A stretch of 64,000 nt of DNA from Dicyema japonicum. Taxonomy: Eukaryota > Dicyemida > Rhombozoa > Dicyemidae. A program made the translations under genes and the position numbers. The DNA lies in NCBI GenBank assembly GCA_011109175.1, contig RDEW01000005.1, forward strand, positions 838,124 through 902,123, read 5' to 3'. Below are positions 21,431-32,529 of this stretch, one piece after another; the first letter of the stretch is position 1, and each line of letters opens with the position of its first letter. A model generated the notes under the pieces. The model was not told where the DNA came from, did no database searches, and saw only the letters and a program-made list of their open reading frames with translations.

Positions 21431-21942
21431 AAATAAGATTAAGACAAGTTTGAATCTCGTTGCTGTAAATCCCGGCTGAAAGTTCCACAAATCTACGATA
21501 CTTTGACGACGAGTGGTGCCGTCATCAGTGAACATTTCTCTTCGGAACCGCATCGTCTACAAAAGGACTCATATCAAACAGAGAAAAAAGAAGTGAAGAG
21601 CATTCCTTGATTTTCCTTCACGATTATTTATCACAACGGTTACTGAAATGAAGTGTATGTCCTGTATGGTGGAGCTAAGCTAATATGGCTCTTCGTAAAG
21701 TTCACTATTATTGTATCTTCACCAGTAAAGTTGGGAGAGGATAGAAAGATTACTGGTTGATCTCGATATCTATCGTAAACACTCAAAACTAATACATGTC
21801 AGTAAAATATAGTTTACAAAAAATAAAGATTTAGATAATCAATCCTTTGTAGACAAGATAGCGTAGGCGTTTCCACGCAATATGGCAATCCTGATTCGTT
21901 GTCTATGTCAGAACAATTTGCGGGTTTTTTTTGATTTGTTAG

Positions 21943-22240
21943 TTCCTATTTATTCAGAAAGACCGCAATGAGAGATCCTACGGCTCCCGACGTTTCTATA
22001 GCCACTGATGTGTATCGGTATCGGTCTCCAATAGACGAATACTTTTGGATTTTGGCGTATTTTGCTGCGTTGGCTGCAGATCCCGGTTTAGAAGCAGATC
22101 TCAGAAGGAGCGAAGTGGAGAAGGTAACCACACAGATCACATCTCAGACTAATAATTTTCCGTGTGAATACAGGAAACGCGTCATTCCGTCTGGCCCCTT
22201 GCTATCTCCACGATTCAGTCCGACAGGCTCTAGTTGAGTT
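21943..22240 (-). mobile_element. RLE-type LINE fragment with nonsense mutation
   Basis: The minus strand reads EPVGLNRGDSKGPDGMTRFL, then SHGKLLV, a TGA, then DVICVVTFS, SKPGSAANAAKYAKIQKYSS and IGDRYRYTSVAIETSGAVGS. The TGA replaces the Trp of the LVWDAT motif, and the endonuclease RPD is GPD, so this copy is doubly dead. The plus-strand frame over it (21968-22237) is a shadow. Confidence 0.75.
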
Positions 22241-23010
22241 GAGAAGCCTGTTGCCGCGAGGATTGGCAGAATAACATTATTCAATGCAGTGGGACGAGGT
22301 TAGCGACCTGCACTTTTTAGCAAAACAATAGATGTAATCTTTTGGTGTCAACTGTTCTTTCACAACAGCATCTGCTTTTCTGGCAGACGTCAAGTCCCAA
22401 TCGTTGTGCTATTCCGATTCTCACACAGTCATCGTCCACCAGATTCCGAAAAAACGCATGGAAATGCGTGGAGTTTGTTGACTTTTAATATTTTATTTTT
22501 TTTGAATTTTCATTAAGCGGCATACGTGTATGTCCACAGAATTCTTCCAAGATGTCACGATTTAATCCTCCATGATTATATTCGCTGGCATGCTTGGGTG
22601 CAAAACACACAACCAAACAGATTCCAGGGCTCGAAGACTATTACATATGGACATTTTGGACTATCTTAGAATGAACTCTTCCTTCTCACTCGCATTGCCC
22701 ATCTAAGGCTTAAAAAAGTGAAGTTGTCTTTCGTGTAATGAATCGAATTCCTTCTCCTTCAGCTTAGTGATTACAATCCCCACGAATTATAGCGAAGATC
22801 TTTTCAAAAAAGCCTCCTACGTTCTATGACGAAGTGTTCGCAATCTCCAGAGAAATCACCACAGAAAGAATCACGTGACTCCATCCGTTTGATCTCGTGT
22901 TTTTCGTCATTGTAGAACCAGTTGCCAATTAGTCCGGCTCTATCTTAAGCTGTTGTCGAACTATTAAATTTCTAAAATATAAATTTTGCAAGTTTTCCAT
23001 TTTAAGTCTA
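22241..23010. other. No recognised gene
   Basis: The start (22241-22450) may be more of the minus-strand LINE. The rest has no frame over 60 codons and no repeat seen elsewhere in the window. Confidence 0.4.
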
Positions 23011-23013
23011 TTT

Positions 23014-23328
23014 TTGGTGAGACGGAGGGGTACTCCTTTGAAAATGTCTAGAAAGCTGAAGAACAAGAGAATGTTTCAATTCAATTACCTTTCTATACGA
23101 AACGACAAATGGATGCAGCCTCGTCGAGAACCATGGAAAATATTTGTTAGTATGTCTACCGCTGATTCAAACGACCATGGCACTATAAATGTCTATGCAC
23201 CACACTGTGGAATGGTGGCCACAGATATGGGAGACCTATTTGGAGTTATGGAAACCTCATTAATAATTATGATAGTTGTCTTAGGAAATTCCATGAAAAC
23301 ATTGAAGGGAGTTGAAATCAACAGATGA
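23014..23328 (+). mobile_element. LINE endonuclease (APE-type) fragment
   Basis: The frame contains DSNDHGTINVYAPHCGMVAT, matching the xVINVYAPHxG motif of APE-type LINE endonucleases (RTE/CR1-like). It is followed by a poorly kept stretch. The catalytic GDxNA and SDH blocks are not found. Dead fragment. Confidence 0.5.
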
Positions 23329-23490
23329 CCTAGACTTATTGAGATCAATAGCAAATAGTGGAAGAGTGTCTTCCACTCCTCAGGGGACTATAGTTCTCGT
23401 AAAGTGCTACAATATAATTGAAGAAACATCAATTTAATCGTACGTAGACAAGGCAGATTTTATTTTTTTTAATTCAAAAAAATAAAAAAA

Positions 23491-26224
23491 TCAGAAATCC
23501 TGTTTGATGTCTAATTTTATTTGGTCCGCTGTAGATTTCGACCTTCCCCTAGCAGGACTCTTCAACTCAGATGTTAGGTCATGCACATTAACAGGACTAA
23601 CAATTTGGTCCAAGTAAACACAGCTTTTCCCAACAATATAAACACTCGTCACCAGCTTCGTCAAAATCAGACTAAAATAACCGGAAAAACCAACCAGATA
23701 AAGAAAAGCACAAAAATTATAACGTTGGGATATCCACGTGCACCACAGGCACAATAGTTCTCAAAAGCAGCGCAGCCAGAGCCAGTGGAAGGAAGCTCAT
23801 CTTCCGTGAGACAATGTCGCTGTGATCGGAGGCTGCCCTCCGTTGCCTAGAGTTGATCAAATCCAGGGCAAGTCGGCACTTGAAGGAGAAATAGTTCTAG
23901 ACTAAACAGAAATCAAAACAGTATGGGAGAGGGAAGAGACACGTGTCACAAAAGAGTGCTTTATCCAATCAACGACACATTCCACGGCAAAGGCTATGAG
24001 AATAAACGGAAGCAGATTTCTCAGATGAGCTGGAATTTCAAAGTACAGAAAACCTAATTTCCAGCCAACATCCGACAGATTACGAATCGAAACCACACTG
24101 AGGAGGATTGCCAAATGGAAGCGCTCCCTCACATCCCAGCACGCCAAAGTGAAGTGAGTGTCCTTATTGAAGACTCGGAAGACGTTGGTTTTGATTTCAA
24201 TAAACTAGCAATAATAATTCCTCAGACATTATTCGACATCATTATAGTGAACAGTTCTGCACTGTGAGAGTTGAAGGCCACGTGGAGCACAGTCGCCTGC
24301 AGCAGCACAAGAATGAGTGCACAACTACAAAAATCAATAAAATGTCAAATATCAAGTCACTCATATTCAATTGCAGGTAAACAGTAATTATATGCGAATT
24401 ATCATTAATTAGCTGACAATTTGGACAAAAATGCAAATTATAACTTGAATAGTTGAAATTTGAGCGTAATTTGTAAAAAGAATATTTTGGCAGGATTTCA
24501 CAATCTTGTGATAAATACATAATCTAAGGCAAAGCGATAATTATTTACTCCTACAGAATCAATAGGTTATGAAAGAATATCCTCAGCTAACAAAGTGATC
24601 TCGGACCAACAGAGAATGGAGATAATCAGGGAATAAGGAACTAAAGTTAGGTGAGGTAAATGCAGTATAACCAACAAAAAATTGATTTAATAAAAATGGA
24701 CAAATACAAAAATAAACCGATAATTATCACTAAATGCATAAATCAGCAAAGCAATCCCACAAATTATTATTAAACAATCACCATTGTTACACAATAACTC
24801 AATTAAACGGCGGAAATAAGGAAACGCCGACTCAGCAAAATTAAGGCAGCAATAAAAACTATCACTAGGCTGGGATTAAAGAGTAAAGGTACAATATATC
24901 AATTATTATAGAGAAGCAGCTAAGACCAGCAACATGAGATACTGTACCACGTGCCAATATGAGGTAACCACTACACCACTAGCAATCTAGACAAGTAAGC
25001 TTGCTAAAGAAATCCAGCTGGAGTAACAATTGGGAGAGCAGCAAAGCAAATATGGGAGCTAAAACAGGAACTACTTCGAAATACCATAAAAAACGAGGAT
25101 ACCAAATTAATTCGTTATAATCCACAAATAGAATTTAATTAAGAATAACAGTCAAATCAATGAAAGCTTAATGAATACCAGCAAAAAGGCAAATAAACAA
25201 AATGACTCAAATAAACCATAGGCAGAAAAATGAACACATATCACCCCAATCAGAATATATATGAGCACACATATCGATAAGCAAAAATAAGCCTTCACCA
25301 CATCAGATCTCCTCATTAGACCTGAGTGAGTAGCCCGACTTAGCATTTACGCTCGAGCAAACAACCGACTCATTCACTAAAGGGACCCGGGTAAATAAAT
25401 AATGGTCATTCAAGAATCAAGGAAATAGTAAAAATCAAAAAATCATCAAAATTAAGCTAACCGTTAATATGCACAAAATTATGCGGACAATCAGAACTAA
25501 GCGCAGTCAAGCAAAAACAAGCCAATTACAACAAAAAACTAAAAAGTATAATCAACCAAAAACCCCCAAAACGACAAAACACAGCAAATAGCCGAGGTAG
25601 CAAATAAAGAAGTGACAATTTCGAAATGGCAAAATAATATAGGCATACACATATATAGGATCATCACCAGGTAATCGAAGCTCACATAACGTCCCTCAAC
25701 ACAGGACCAAATGGCTGTGTCGATGATATCACTCCCAATCGAACAGAATAGTTTATCCCCAATCTAAAATAACTCAGAACAGCTACTTCCAGCATATTGA
25801 AGAAAATGAACAATTTGATCAATTTTGAGACCGAATCAGGTGGTACAGCACATTCAAGTCGATTCGTGACAAAAAACAGCTCGTCAACAAAATTATGAAC
25901 ATCTTGAACAAATCGTTACGGTCCGCAGCGTCCAGCTGTCGTCTTTGGCTGAAACTCAGGATTTACGAATACATCAGTAATCGCTTAATCGAGAACAAAC
26001 AGCGAATCGGCATCAACGTGAAAATATACAGGAATATGTCCAGACACTGCACAAGTCCGAAAAATATAAACTTTTGGTGAAAATCTAATTACCTTTTCAA
26101 ATTCAAAGGGAATCGAAAGGAAGGATTTCACTGCCTGCCTTTTGGAGTCAAAGCCTTCTTGGTCATATGCTGGGTAAAAGACTTTCTTGAGCTCATTTTC
26201 TACGAACTGGTAGAAAAGTGACAT
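23491..26224 (-). CDS. TAPT1: TAPT1, multipass ER/ciliary-base membrane protein
   Basis: TAPT1 family proteins sit at the ER and centrosome/ciliary base. Start MSLFYQFVENELKKVFYPAY and RQAVKSFLSIPFEFEK, then CLDIFLYIFTLMPIRCLFSI, LNVLYHLIRSQ, NMLEVA, GDKLFCSIGSDIIDTAIW, VLLQATVLHVAFNSHSAEL, FTIMMSNN, FIEIKTNVFRVFNK, DVRERFHLAILLSVVSIRNL, FAVECVVDWIKHSFVTR, CRLALDLINSRQRRA and IVGKSCVYLDQ. The order and spacing match animal TAPT1. Introns include 46 nt after FEFEK, a 17-nt one at 25764-25780, then 23, 24 and 23 nt. One large intron (about 24.35-25.68 kb) is strongly T-rich in the gene's sense and may hide the missing loop exon. A one-base slip lies near 25825 (HLIRSQ/LIKLF), another change of frame near 23735. 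The Asp/Ser-rich C-tail of vertebrates is absent. Confidence 0.88.
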
Positions 26225-26765
26225 TCAAGAGATAAATGCCGACTAAACACAGAATTTGAATTTAATCGTGAATTTTTTTAATATTTTTAAATTTATTAAC
26301 AATTGAATTTATTTATTATTAAATTATATAAAATTATATGCAATTGTGTTTGACCTACGATTTTGTTATTACGAAAGCATCCGAAGAGTCGATGATAATA
26401 AAATACTACAATGGCCCCTTCCTCCAATGACCAATCAGAATCCTCTCTTCCGAGGGACGTATGGGTAAACCTGACTCGTCTAAAATGTGACCACCCACCC
26501 GATTTCCTCTTTCCCTTTTGTTACCTATGCGTGGTGACAACAATCACCTATTTTAATGTCATGAATTAGCACAACGTTCGTCTACAATGCTTGGACTGAC
26601 CGATCAATGGGAGCGACCGGCATTTGCTGCGTCCTATTTAATAGTGCTGGCATCCTACAAGTTAGTGAGGCCGGGGTTACTTAACTAACTAACTACCTAC
26701 TTTTTCAGTTAAGTGTAGACGTGTCTTAATTTCACAAATGTCCTAAAAGCGTTTGAGAATTCAAA
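26225..26765. other. Intergenic, no gene
   Basis: Upstream of TAPT1. AT-rich to 26345, then mixed sequence without frames or recognised repeats. Confidence 0.5.
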
Positions 26766-26769
26766 TAAC

Positions 26770-27187
26770 TATCCTTCTTACTTTCAACACCAGAAAACTT
26801 CAAAAATTCGACCAAGAGACGCACTTTGTGTCAAAACATGGCGGATTGGTATGCTGCCTGCAGGAAACTAAGAGGACAGACGGATTGTACGAGAAGTATT
26901 GAAACTATGATTCCTTCGGATTCGAGAAACTGGTCATTAATTTTTCTACAACACAAGGAAGTTGTCCCTTGAAAGTTAAAGGAAGGATCTTTCATTGCAA
27001 CTTTGAAAAATCCTTAAGAACTTTACCAGTTCTACGAGTAATAGAAAGGACAATGACAGAATTTCAATTTTCCCAATGGCTGCCCGTCGCAGGAGACTGG
27101 AATGCGAAGGTAGGAATCCTAAATGAAAATGATGCCTCTATCGGTCGCCACAGAAGAGGAATCAGAAACTTCCCGGATCGACACTGA
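26770..27187 (+). mobile_element. RTE-like LINE endonuclease fragment
   Basis: Frames in order read FNTRKLQKF, GGLVCCLQETKRTDG, then FQFSQWLPVAGDWNAKVGIL and SIGRHRRGIRN. CLQETK and GDWNAKVG...GRHxxGxRN are classic APE endonuclease blocks as seen in RTE/BovB-like elements (often annotated craniofacial-development-protein-2-like). A stop near 26905 and a frame change break it. No RT follows. Confidence 0.65.
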
Positions 27188-27519
27188 TAAACTTCTGTCA
27201 AATATTTGTCTTCCTTCATGCAACAATTGCTTTCAACACTCACTCTTATAAAACTACGTAGACTTGAAAAGAATTTGTGCTAAAGGGAAAAAATCAACAT
27301 TATTCAAATAATTTCTACCCTTCTTCTTCAGTATCTGCTTCCTACGCGTCTGTTTATGATCGCGAGAATCCATACGCTAAATGTGTCTGAACAGTTTTCA
27401 CTGGATATCATTTATGTACAGACTTAAAGACCTACTCTTGCAAAATTATTTTTTTGAAATTTAATTTATTTAAAAAATAAACATATTTAATTTAAATAAA
27501 ACAAACGGGTCCGGACTCA

Positions 27520-28314
27520 AAATCCCGAAGACAAAACGAAGCAAAGAAATTGGGATGACATTGTCTGCTCCAAAATTTTGGAAGACCTTAAAAAAGAAGC
27601 AAATCAACATCGTCTGGCTTGTTTGGTGTCAGCTTCAAGTAGAGGGAGTGGAGCATGGCTTGGTGCAATACCTTGCCAAAACCTCGTGACCTTTTTGGAC
27701 GACGATTCTTTGAGGATTGGAATCGGACAAAGGCTGGGACTGGACGTTTGCCAGGAGCACCGATGCCGATGCGGGAAAACAGTCGATGCGGAAAAACAGT
27801 CGATGCGAAAGGATTGCACCCGCTGTCCTGCAGAAGAAGCGCCGGAAGGGGACCACGTCATGCTGCTCTGAATGATGTATCGTCAGAGCTCCTGAAGGCT
27901 CAGGCTTGAACCAGTTGGGTCTTGATCGAGAGAGGGAAGAGACCTGACGGGATGACCCTTTTCCCCTTCACGTCTGGAAGATCTTTGGTCTGGGACGCAA
28001 CTTGCATAGACACGTTCTCAAGCACGAACATTTTTAAATCTGTTCAGACACCTGGAGCAGCTGCTTCGACTGCGGAAAACCTAAAAATCAAGAAATATTC
28101 TTGCCTCAAGGATCGCTACCGATTTACTCCTGTTGCGAACGAATCATCGGGAGCCGTTGGTCCAATGACGGCTGAATTCTTGCAAGAACTCGGAGGATTG
28201 CTTGCCAGAAAGAAAAGGGATCAATGAGAATGGTTATGGCTAAGACAAAAGATTGGAATAGCCATACTCCGAGGGAACTCTTTCGCAATCCACGCTGCAG
28301 GCTTCCTTAACTGA
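27520..28314 (+). mobile_element. RLE-type non-LTR retrotransposon, 3' coding fragment (copy 2)
   Basis: This is the best copy. It reads [165 protein letters not shown] and, after one in-frame TGA, QKIGIAILRGNSFAIHAAGF. A 17-bp tandem duplication (CAGTCGATGCGGAAAA) splits the zinc-knuckle coding region at about 27781. The first ~30 codons match the start of copy 1 at 15.76 kb. Flanked 3' by poly-A/TAAA-rich sequence (28325-28380). No RT domain upstream. Three lesions make it inactive. Confidence 0.8.
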
Positions 28315-29220
28315 CATTTGTTTAATTGTTAAAAAAATTTTTGTTAAAAAAATAAATAAATAAAACAAATAAATTTTAACTTAAATAAATTCAAACTAAA
28401 ATGTGTAACTAATTAGTTTTGACGTTTTTAATTCTTATATATCTTCATTTACTTGATCGCCTTTAATTTTGAACAATCTCTTTCAACAGAAAACTACGCT
28501 TCACTGTGGATAACAAAAACACTAAAAATAGTAATAGGGGTTCTCAGTGGTTTGATAACATCTGAATATTTTGAAAGTGGGAAAATATGAAAAATGTAAT
28601 ATTCAGCAAAATCGGGTAATGTTCGATCATCAGCCAGTGTTACTAATTTTAAAGGATACAAATGACTCAACCTTTCGAATTGAACAAGATAAATTTAAAT
28701 TATATTTTAAAGCAAAATATAAGAATGATGGAGCTAAAATGTTTAAAATTAAACTTAAAAAATATACTGGTTAGTTATTGAGATAAAGTTAGACGTATAT
28801 ATCCTCATACAGGTTGACATGATCATAATATTGGCATTATTGCAGATGCAGTGAATTCAACTTTAAAAATAATTCACTTTCTGTTAAAATTGGGGAATTT
28901 CATTTTCAATTAATCAGACAGTCCAATATTAGTGATTTTATTGGGGAGGGTTTATTTCTACTTAATACTAGAAGATAATGTAATTCTCTACCACTAAGCA
29001 AATAACAGTAAGACGATTAACGCCTAAGTAAGAGACGATTTTTTGTTGGATTTATAGTGCCCTGTCTTTTTAGTATTTTCGTGATATTATACACCAAATA
29101 CAAATATAAACAAGATTGTTCACATTTACCAATAATTAGGTATTACCTAGACATTCTCATTGCTAATAATAATAGAGCTCCTTAATATTTAGCTTTGTTT
29201 ATTTTAATGAAAATAGAGAC
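28315..29220. other. AT-rich, no supported gene
   Basis: A 67-codon plus frame at 28571-28774 (MKVGKYEKCNIQQN...) is Lys/Asn-rich and without domain; composition explains it. A sub-telomeric or tandem structure was looked for and not seen. Confidence 0.5.
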
Positions 29221-29256
29221 TGCACGTCTATTTCATCCTCTTCTCATCGAAAGACT

Positions 29257-29829
29257 TTACCGCTTCCCGGAAGCGTCAGAGTTAGTGCCTATACAGATAT
29301 GGTGGATATAGATTGCTTTAAAGACCGACAACTTTGAAGGGTGAAATGGATGATTACCTGGATTTATACAGAACAAATCCACAGCCATTTTAATCTTATC
29401 GACGAAATCATCATTATGTGAATTCTCTAAATACTTGACTTTATAGAGACAGACACAAAAAACTGCACTTTTACGCAGATCCATGATAGCTATAGCTCCG
29501 CTTAGACAGGACACAATCTCCAATCCCAATAAAATTCCACAGAATATAAAATTTTTCAAATATGGGTATTTTAAAAATGATGTTTTATCAAACTTATCTA
29601 AAATTATTTTATACGGCTTTGCCAATTCTATAATCCCATATGGCTATAGATAGAATGAGACGATAGATAGGTCCAGAACATATGCGTACGACCATTTTAA
29701 TATAATGGTGGATATGAGTAATTCGAGTCTCTTACAATCACTTTGAGGTCCTTGTTGAGGGTCACGTTGAGAGTGACCCTTGTCAAAGTATTGTTCTTTT
29801 ACTATAATTGCAGGGGTATCTATGTGCAT
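29257..29829 (-). CDS. Unrecognised, probably membrane-associated protein
   Basis: ATG at 29829 (MHIDTPAIIVKEQYFDKGHS). An 18-nt GT-AG intron at 29644-29661 joins LDLSI to PYGIIELAKPYKIILDKFDK and keeps the frame. Next come SFLKYPYLKNFIFCGILLGL and EIVSCLSGAIAIMDLRKSAV, a strongly hydrophobic segment, then KYLENSHNDDFVDKIKMAVD. A 43-nt intron near 29.31-29.36 kb would join NP to AIYIHHICIGTNSDASGKR and TAA. Predicted about 170 residues with one or two membrane segments. I do not recognise the family; coding status is supported by the long frame and frame-keeping introns. Confidence 0.55.
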
Positions 29830-31303
29830 CCCCAGTACTTACCCAAGGAGTCTCCACCTCGATTCAATAGTTTGATTGTACGAGTACTTGGAAAATAACC
29901 ACATGAATACATCATGAATAAGTTATCTCAACGATTGGGAATCTCTCCTCTAAGCTGGCGACAACTTACACTTTCGCTTCCTAACCTTGCTTTGCACCAG
30001 AGAACAGTTTACTCTATTTGGAATCATGTACAGATAAAATTCTTAAGCAAAAAGGCCAATACACCAGAAAAACTTGCATTTAGTGCCTCACTCGGTTGAC
30101 TGTGAAAATCTCCTCTCCTAACTAAGTGATTCCAAACCGGCACGTGGGGGCCAATTCTGAGAGGACAGGGAAAAAGACTCTTATACAGTCACAGAGAAGC
30201 ACACACTCAAATTTAGATTAAAAAATTATTAATATTTTGTGTGTCCACAACGGCGCCTTCCGACGTATCAATGGTGGCATCAGACACTTGTCACGGTAAA
30301 ATCTTCCAATTTTTTAAAATATCGACGTTTTATTAAACCTTTATGTTGGTTTTTCAGCTCTTATGATAAAATGGAACAAAGAATAAGGAAATCATTAGAA
30401 GACTAACTTTTTGATGAAAAAACAATCAGCAACAAAAATGATGTCATAATAGTCTATTTTATACAACCAAATTTCTTCTTATGTGAAATAGACCGGTGAT
30501 CCCAGCCATTCAATTTTCTCGTTGCCTTCAATTATTAGTTTGTCTGGAATCGTGCCTATTCTATATCGTTGGAAGACACAAGCGGGAAATGAAAAGTTTT
30601 CATTACTAGGTCCATGAAGTAGTTCAAAAACTTAATTTGTTCCTAAATTAGTAATTTATATGGCACAGAAAGCAAAAGTCACAGAAGAAAATCAGTTGCA
30701 ACTCGTAAAATAAAGCTCACCACATTAATTGATGAAAAAACCATTGTCTAATTTCCACTGTTTGGTTAAAAGTAGAAGGGTTTATTGATTGATGACGACA
30801 TCTCTCGTTTAAAATGGTTAAAATTGGTAATGATTTTTGTCAATAAATTCAAACTTTAAAATGATATTCCAGTAACTTCTTTCTTGATGATTTTCAATAC
30901 TTAACACCCCTTTTTGAGTGTGTGTGCCATAACATATCTCTGTCCAGGGCCAAGAACGTGCCAAAGTAAACAAGAAAATTAAGGTCGGGAACATTATAGA
31001 CGAGGTACTGAAACTCTGCAGGTATGAGAAGGTACTTTTCTCACGGCAGAGGTGATCTAAAAAATTTCCCTACAACACCAATCAGCTCCATGTGATATAC
31101 GCACAACAAAAATAAAGGTAGACACACTACATTTCCCCATTACCAAGGCGGCTATATTACCATCTACCCAGAAGTGTTGGCCATGACAGAATAAGACTGA
31201 AACGTATAAAAGATCTAACTTGTGTTGCCGTGAACATATGCGTCAGAAAACGAGGAATTTCATCTTAAAGTTAGAAATCAGATAGAAAGATTATCACATA
31301 AAA
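29830..31303. other. No recognised gene
   Basis: Frame 29914-30099 (+) has no domain. A short coding-like block GQERAKVNKKIKVGNIIDEV at 30952-31010 (+), preceded by TCTCTGTCCAG and followed by GTATGAG, could be a lone exon but cannot be joined to another. Confidence 0.35.
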
Positions 31304-31374
31304 GCGCCAGTGGTCTAATGGTATGATGTTAGCTTGCCATGTTAGCGACCCGGGTTCGATTCCCGGCTGGCGCA
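31304..31374 (+). tRNA. tRNA-Gly (GCC)
   Basis: 71 nt without intron. The acceptor GCGCCAG pairs with CTGGCGC; discriminator A. The D-arm contains TCTAATGGTAT. The anticodon stem closes a TTGCCAT loop with anticodon GCC. The T-arm CCGGGTTCGATTCCCGG is perfect and is also a good B box; TGGTCTAATGG serves as A box. A TTTTT Pol III terminator follows at 31377-31381. Confidence 0.96.
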
Positions 31375-32529
31375 TCTTTTTCTGACAATTTTACCTCAAG
31401 TTTTTTTTAGTAAATTTTAATTTATGATAAATGTAATTAAATTAACACAGCCAACCATCCAAAGTGGACCCCGCAGATATTATCGACGTTGCTTCACTTT
31501 TCACGATTGGTACAGAAATCAACTGGAGAAGCCACCGGGTCTCATTTATCTTAAATTAACGAGTTAAAAATCACTTTTTATGACAAGATTCCATTATGGT
31601 CTACAACCACGCAATGGGAGTTATCCCTTATAATTTATAATGTAAAATAATGAATTAAATTTCAGATTAAAAAAAATTAATTTATTTACCTTCGAATGAC
31701 AAGAAAACGTTCTACCCACTTACCATCCAAGAGTCTTCCTTAATATTATCCGTAGAGCGTCATCCACTTTGAGTGTTTTGATTGCGGCTATAAAACTTGC
31801 TTACAATACCGTCCCATGTTTTACTAATGTATTATATTTACTTTAACGTTGTGCATTAACTCTAATTTTTACTTTACAGCATATTGTATTTATGCAATTC
31901 GAACTGCTTTGGCATTTCTTATATGTCTTCATTGTAGTTTCTTTTAACATACGACCACACCTTATCGCCGAGTGGTCGACACTTACGACGCTCCAATTTT
32001 TCTATCATTGCTAAGAATGAAGCAAATCAATCCCTTTTTATGTTTGTTCGATCAAGATGTCTTCCAAAGTCATTTTAGTAAGAACCAATTCATAGAACTG
32101 ATTCATATATTTTGATTGTACCAAATGTAATGACTCGTAGAATCCCTGCGTTCCTTAGACAAACTTCGACTTCTTTTCCAGATCTCGGAAAATTGTGGTA
32201 GTATTCGTTCACTTTTATGGCTAATAAACACCAAAACCTCTTCCAAGATTGTATCTTGGCAGAAGAGTCTTTTCTTGTTTCCAGGTTACAAGTGAATTCA
32301 ATGCAGGACAAAATTTTCTGTACATTTTGTTGAATGGGTTGTTGAGGCGATCAAATATTGACATTCAATATAGAGGCCTGTCAAATATAGAAGACGTTGC
32401 TTTTTCCATCCTCTAGTACAGTGGTTCCCAACCTGGGTTCCGCGGGATATGGGCATGACATGACAATAACACAGCGAAAAACAAAATTTTAAGAATAAAT
32501 AAAAATATATTCTACAATAATAAATATAG
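31375..32529. other. Intergenic, no gene
   Basis: Between tRNA-Gly and the 3' end of XPR1. The 73-codon minus frame at 32090-32311 has no domain. AT-rich at 31600-31690. Confidence 0.5.

Noticed and set aside
25081-25640. Telomeric or satellite array suspected from the repetitive-looking A-rich sequence
   Set aside because: No fixed-length unit repeats; looks like skewed intronic sequence.
31304-31374. Searched for a tRNA cluster around tRNA-Gly
   Set aside because: No other cloverleaf found within several kb.
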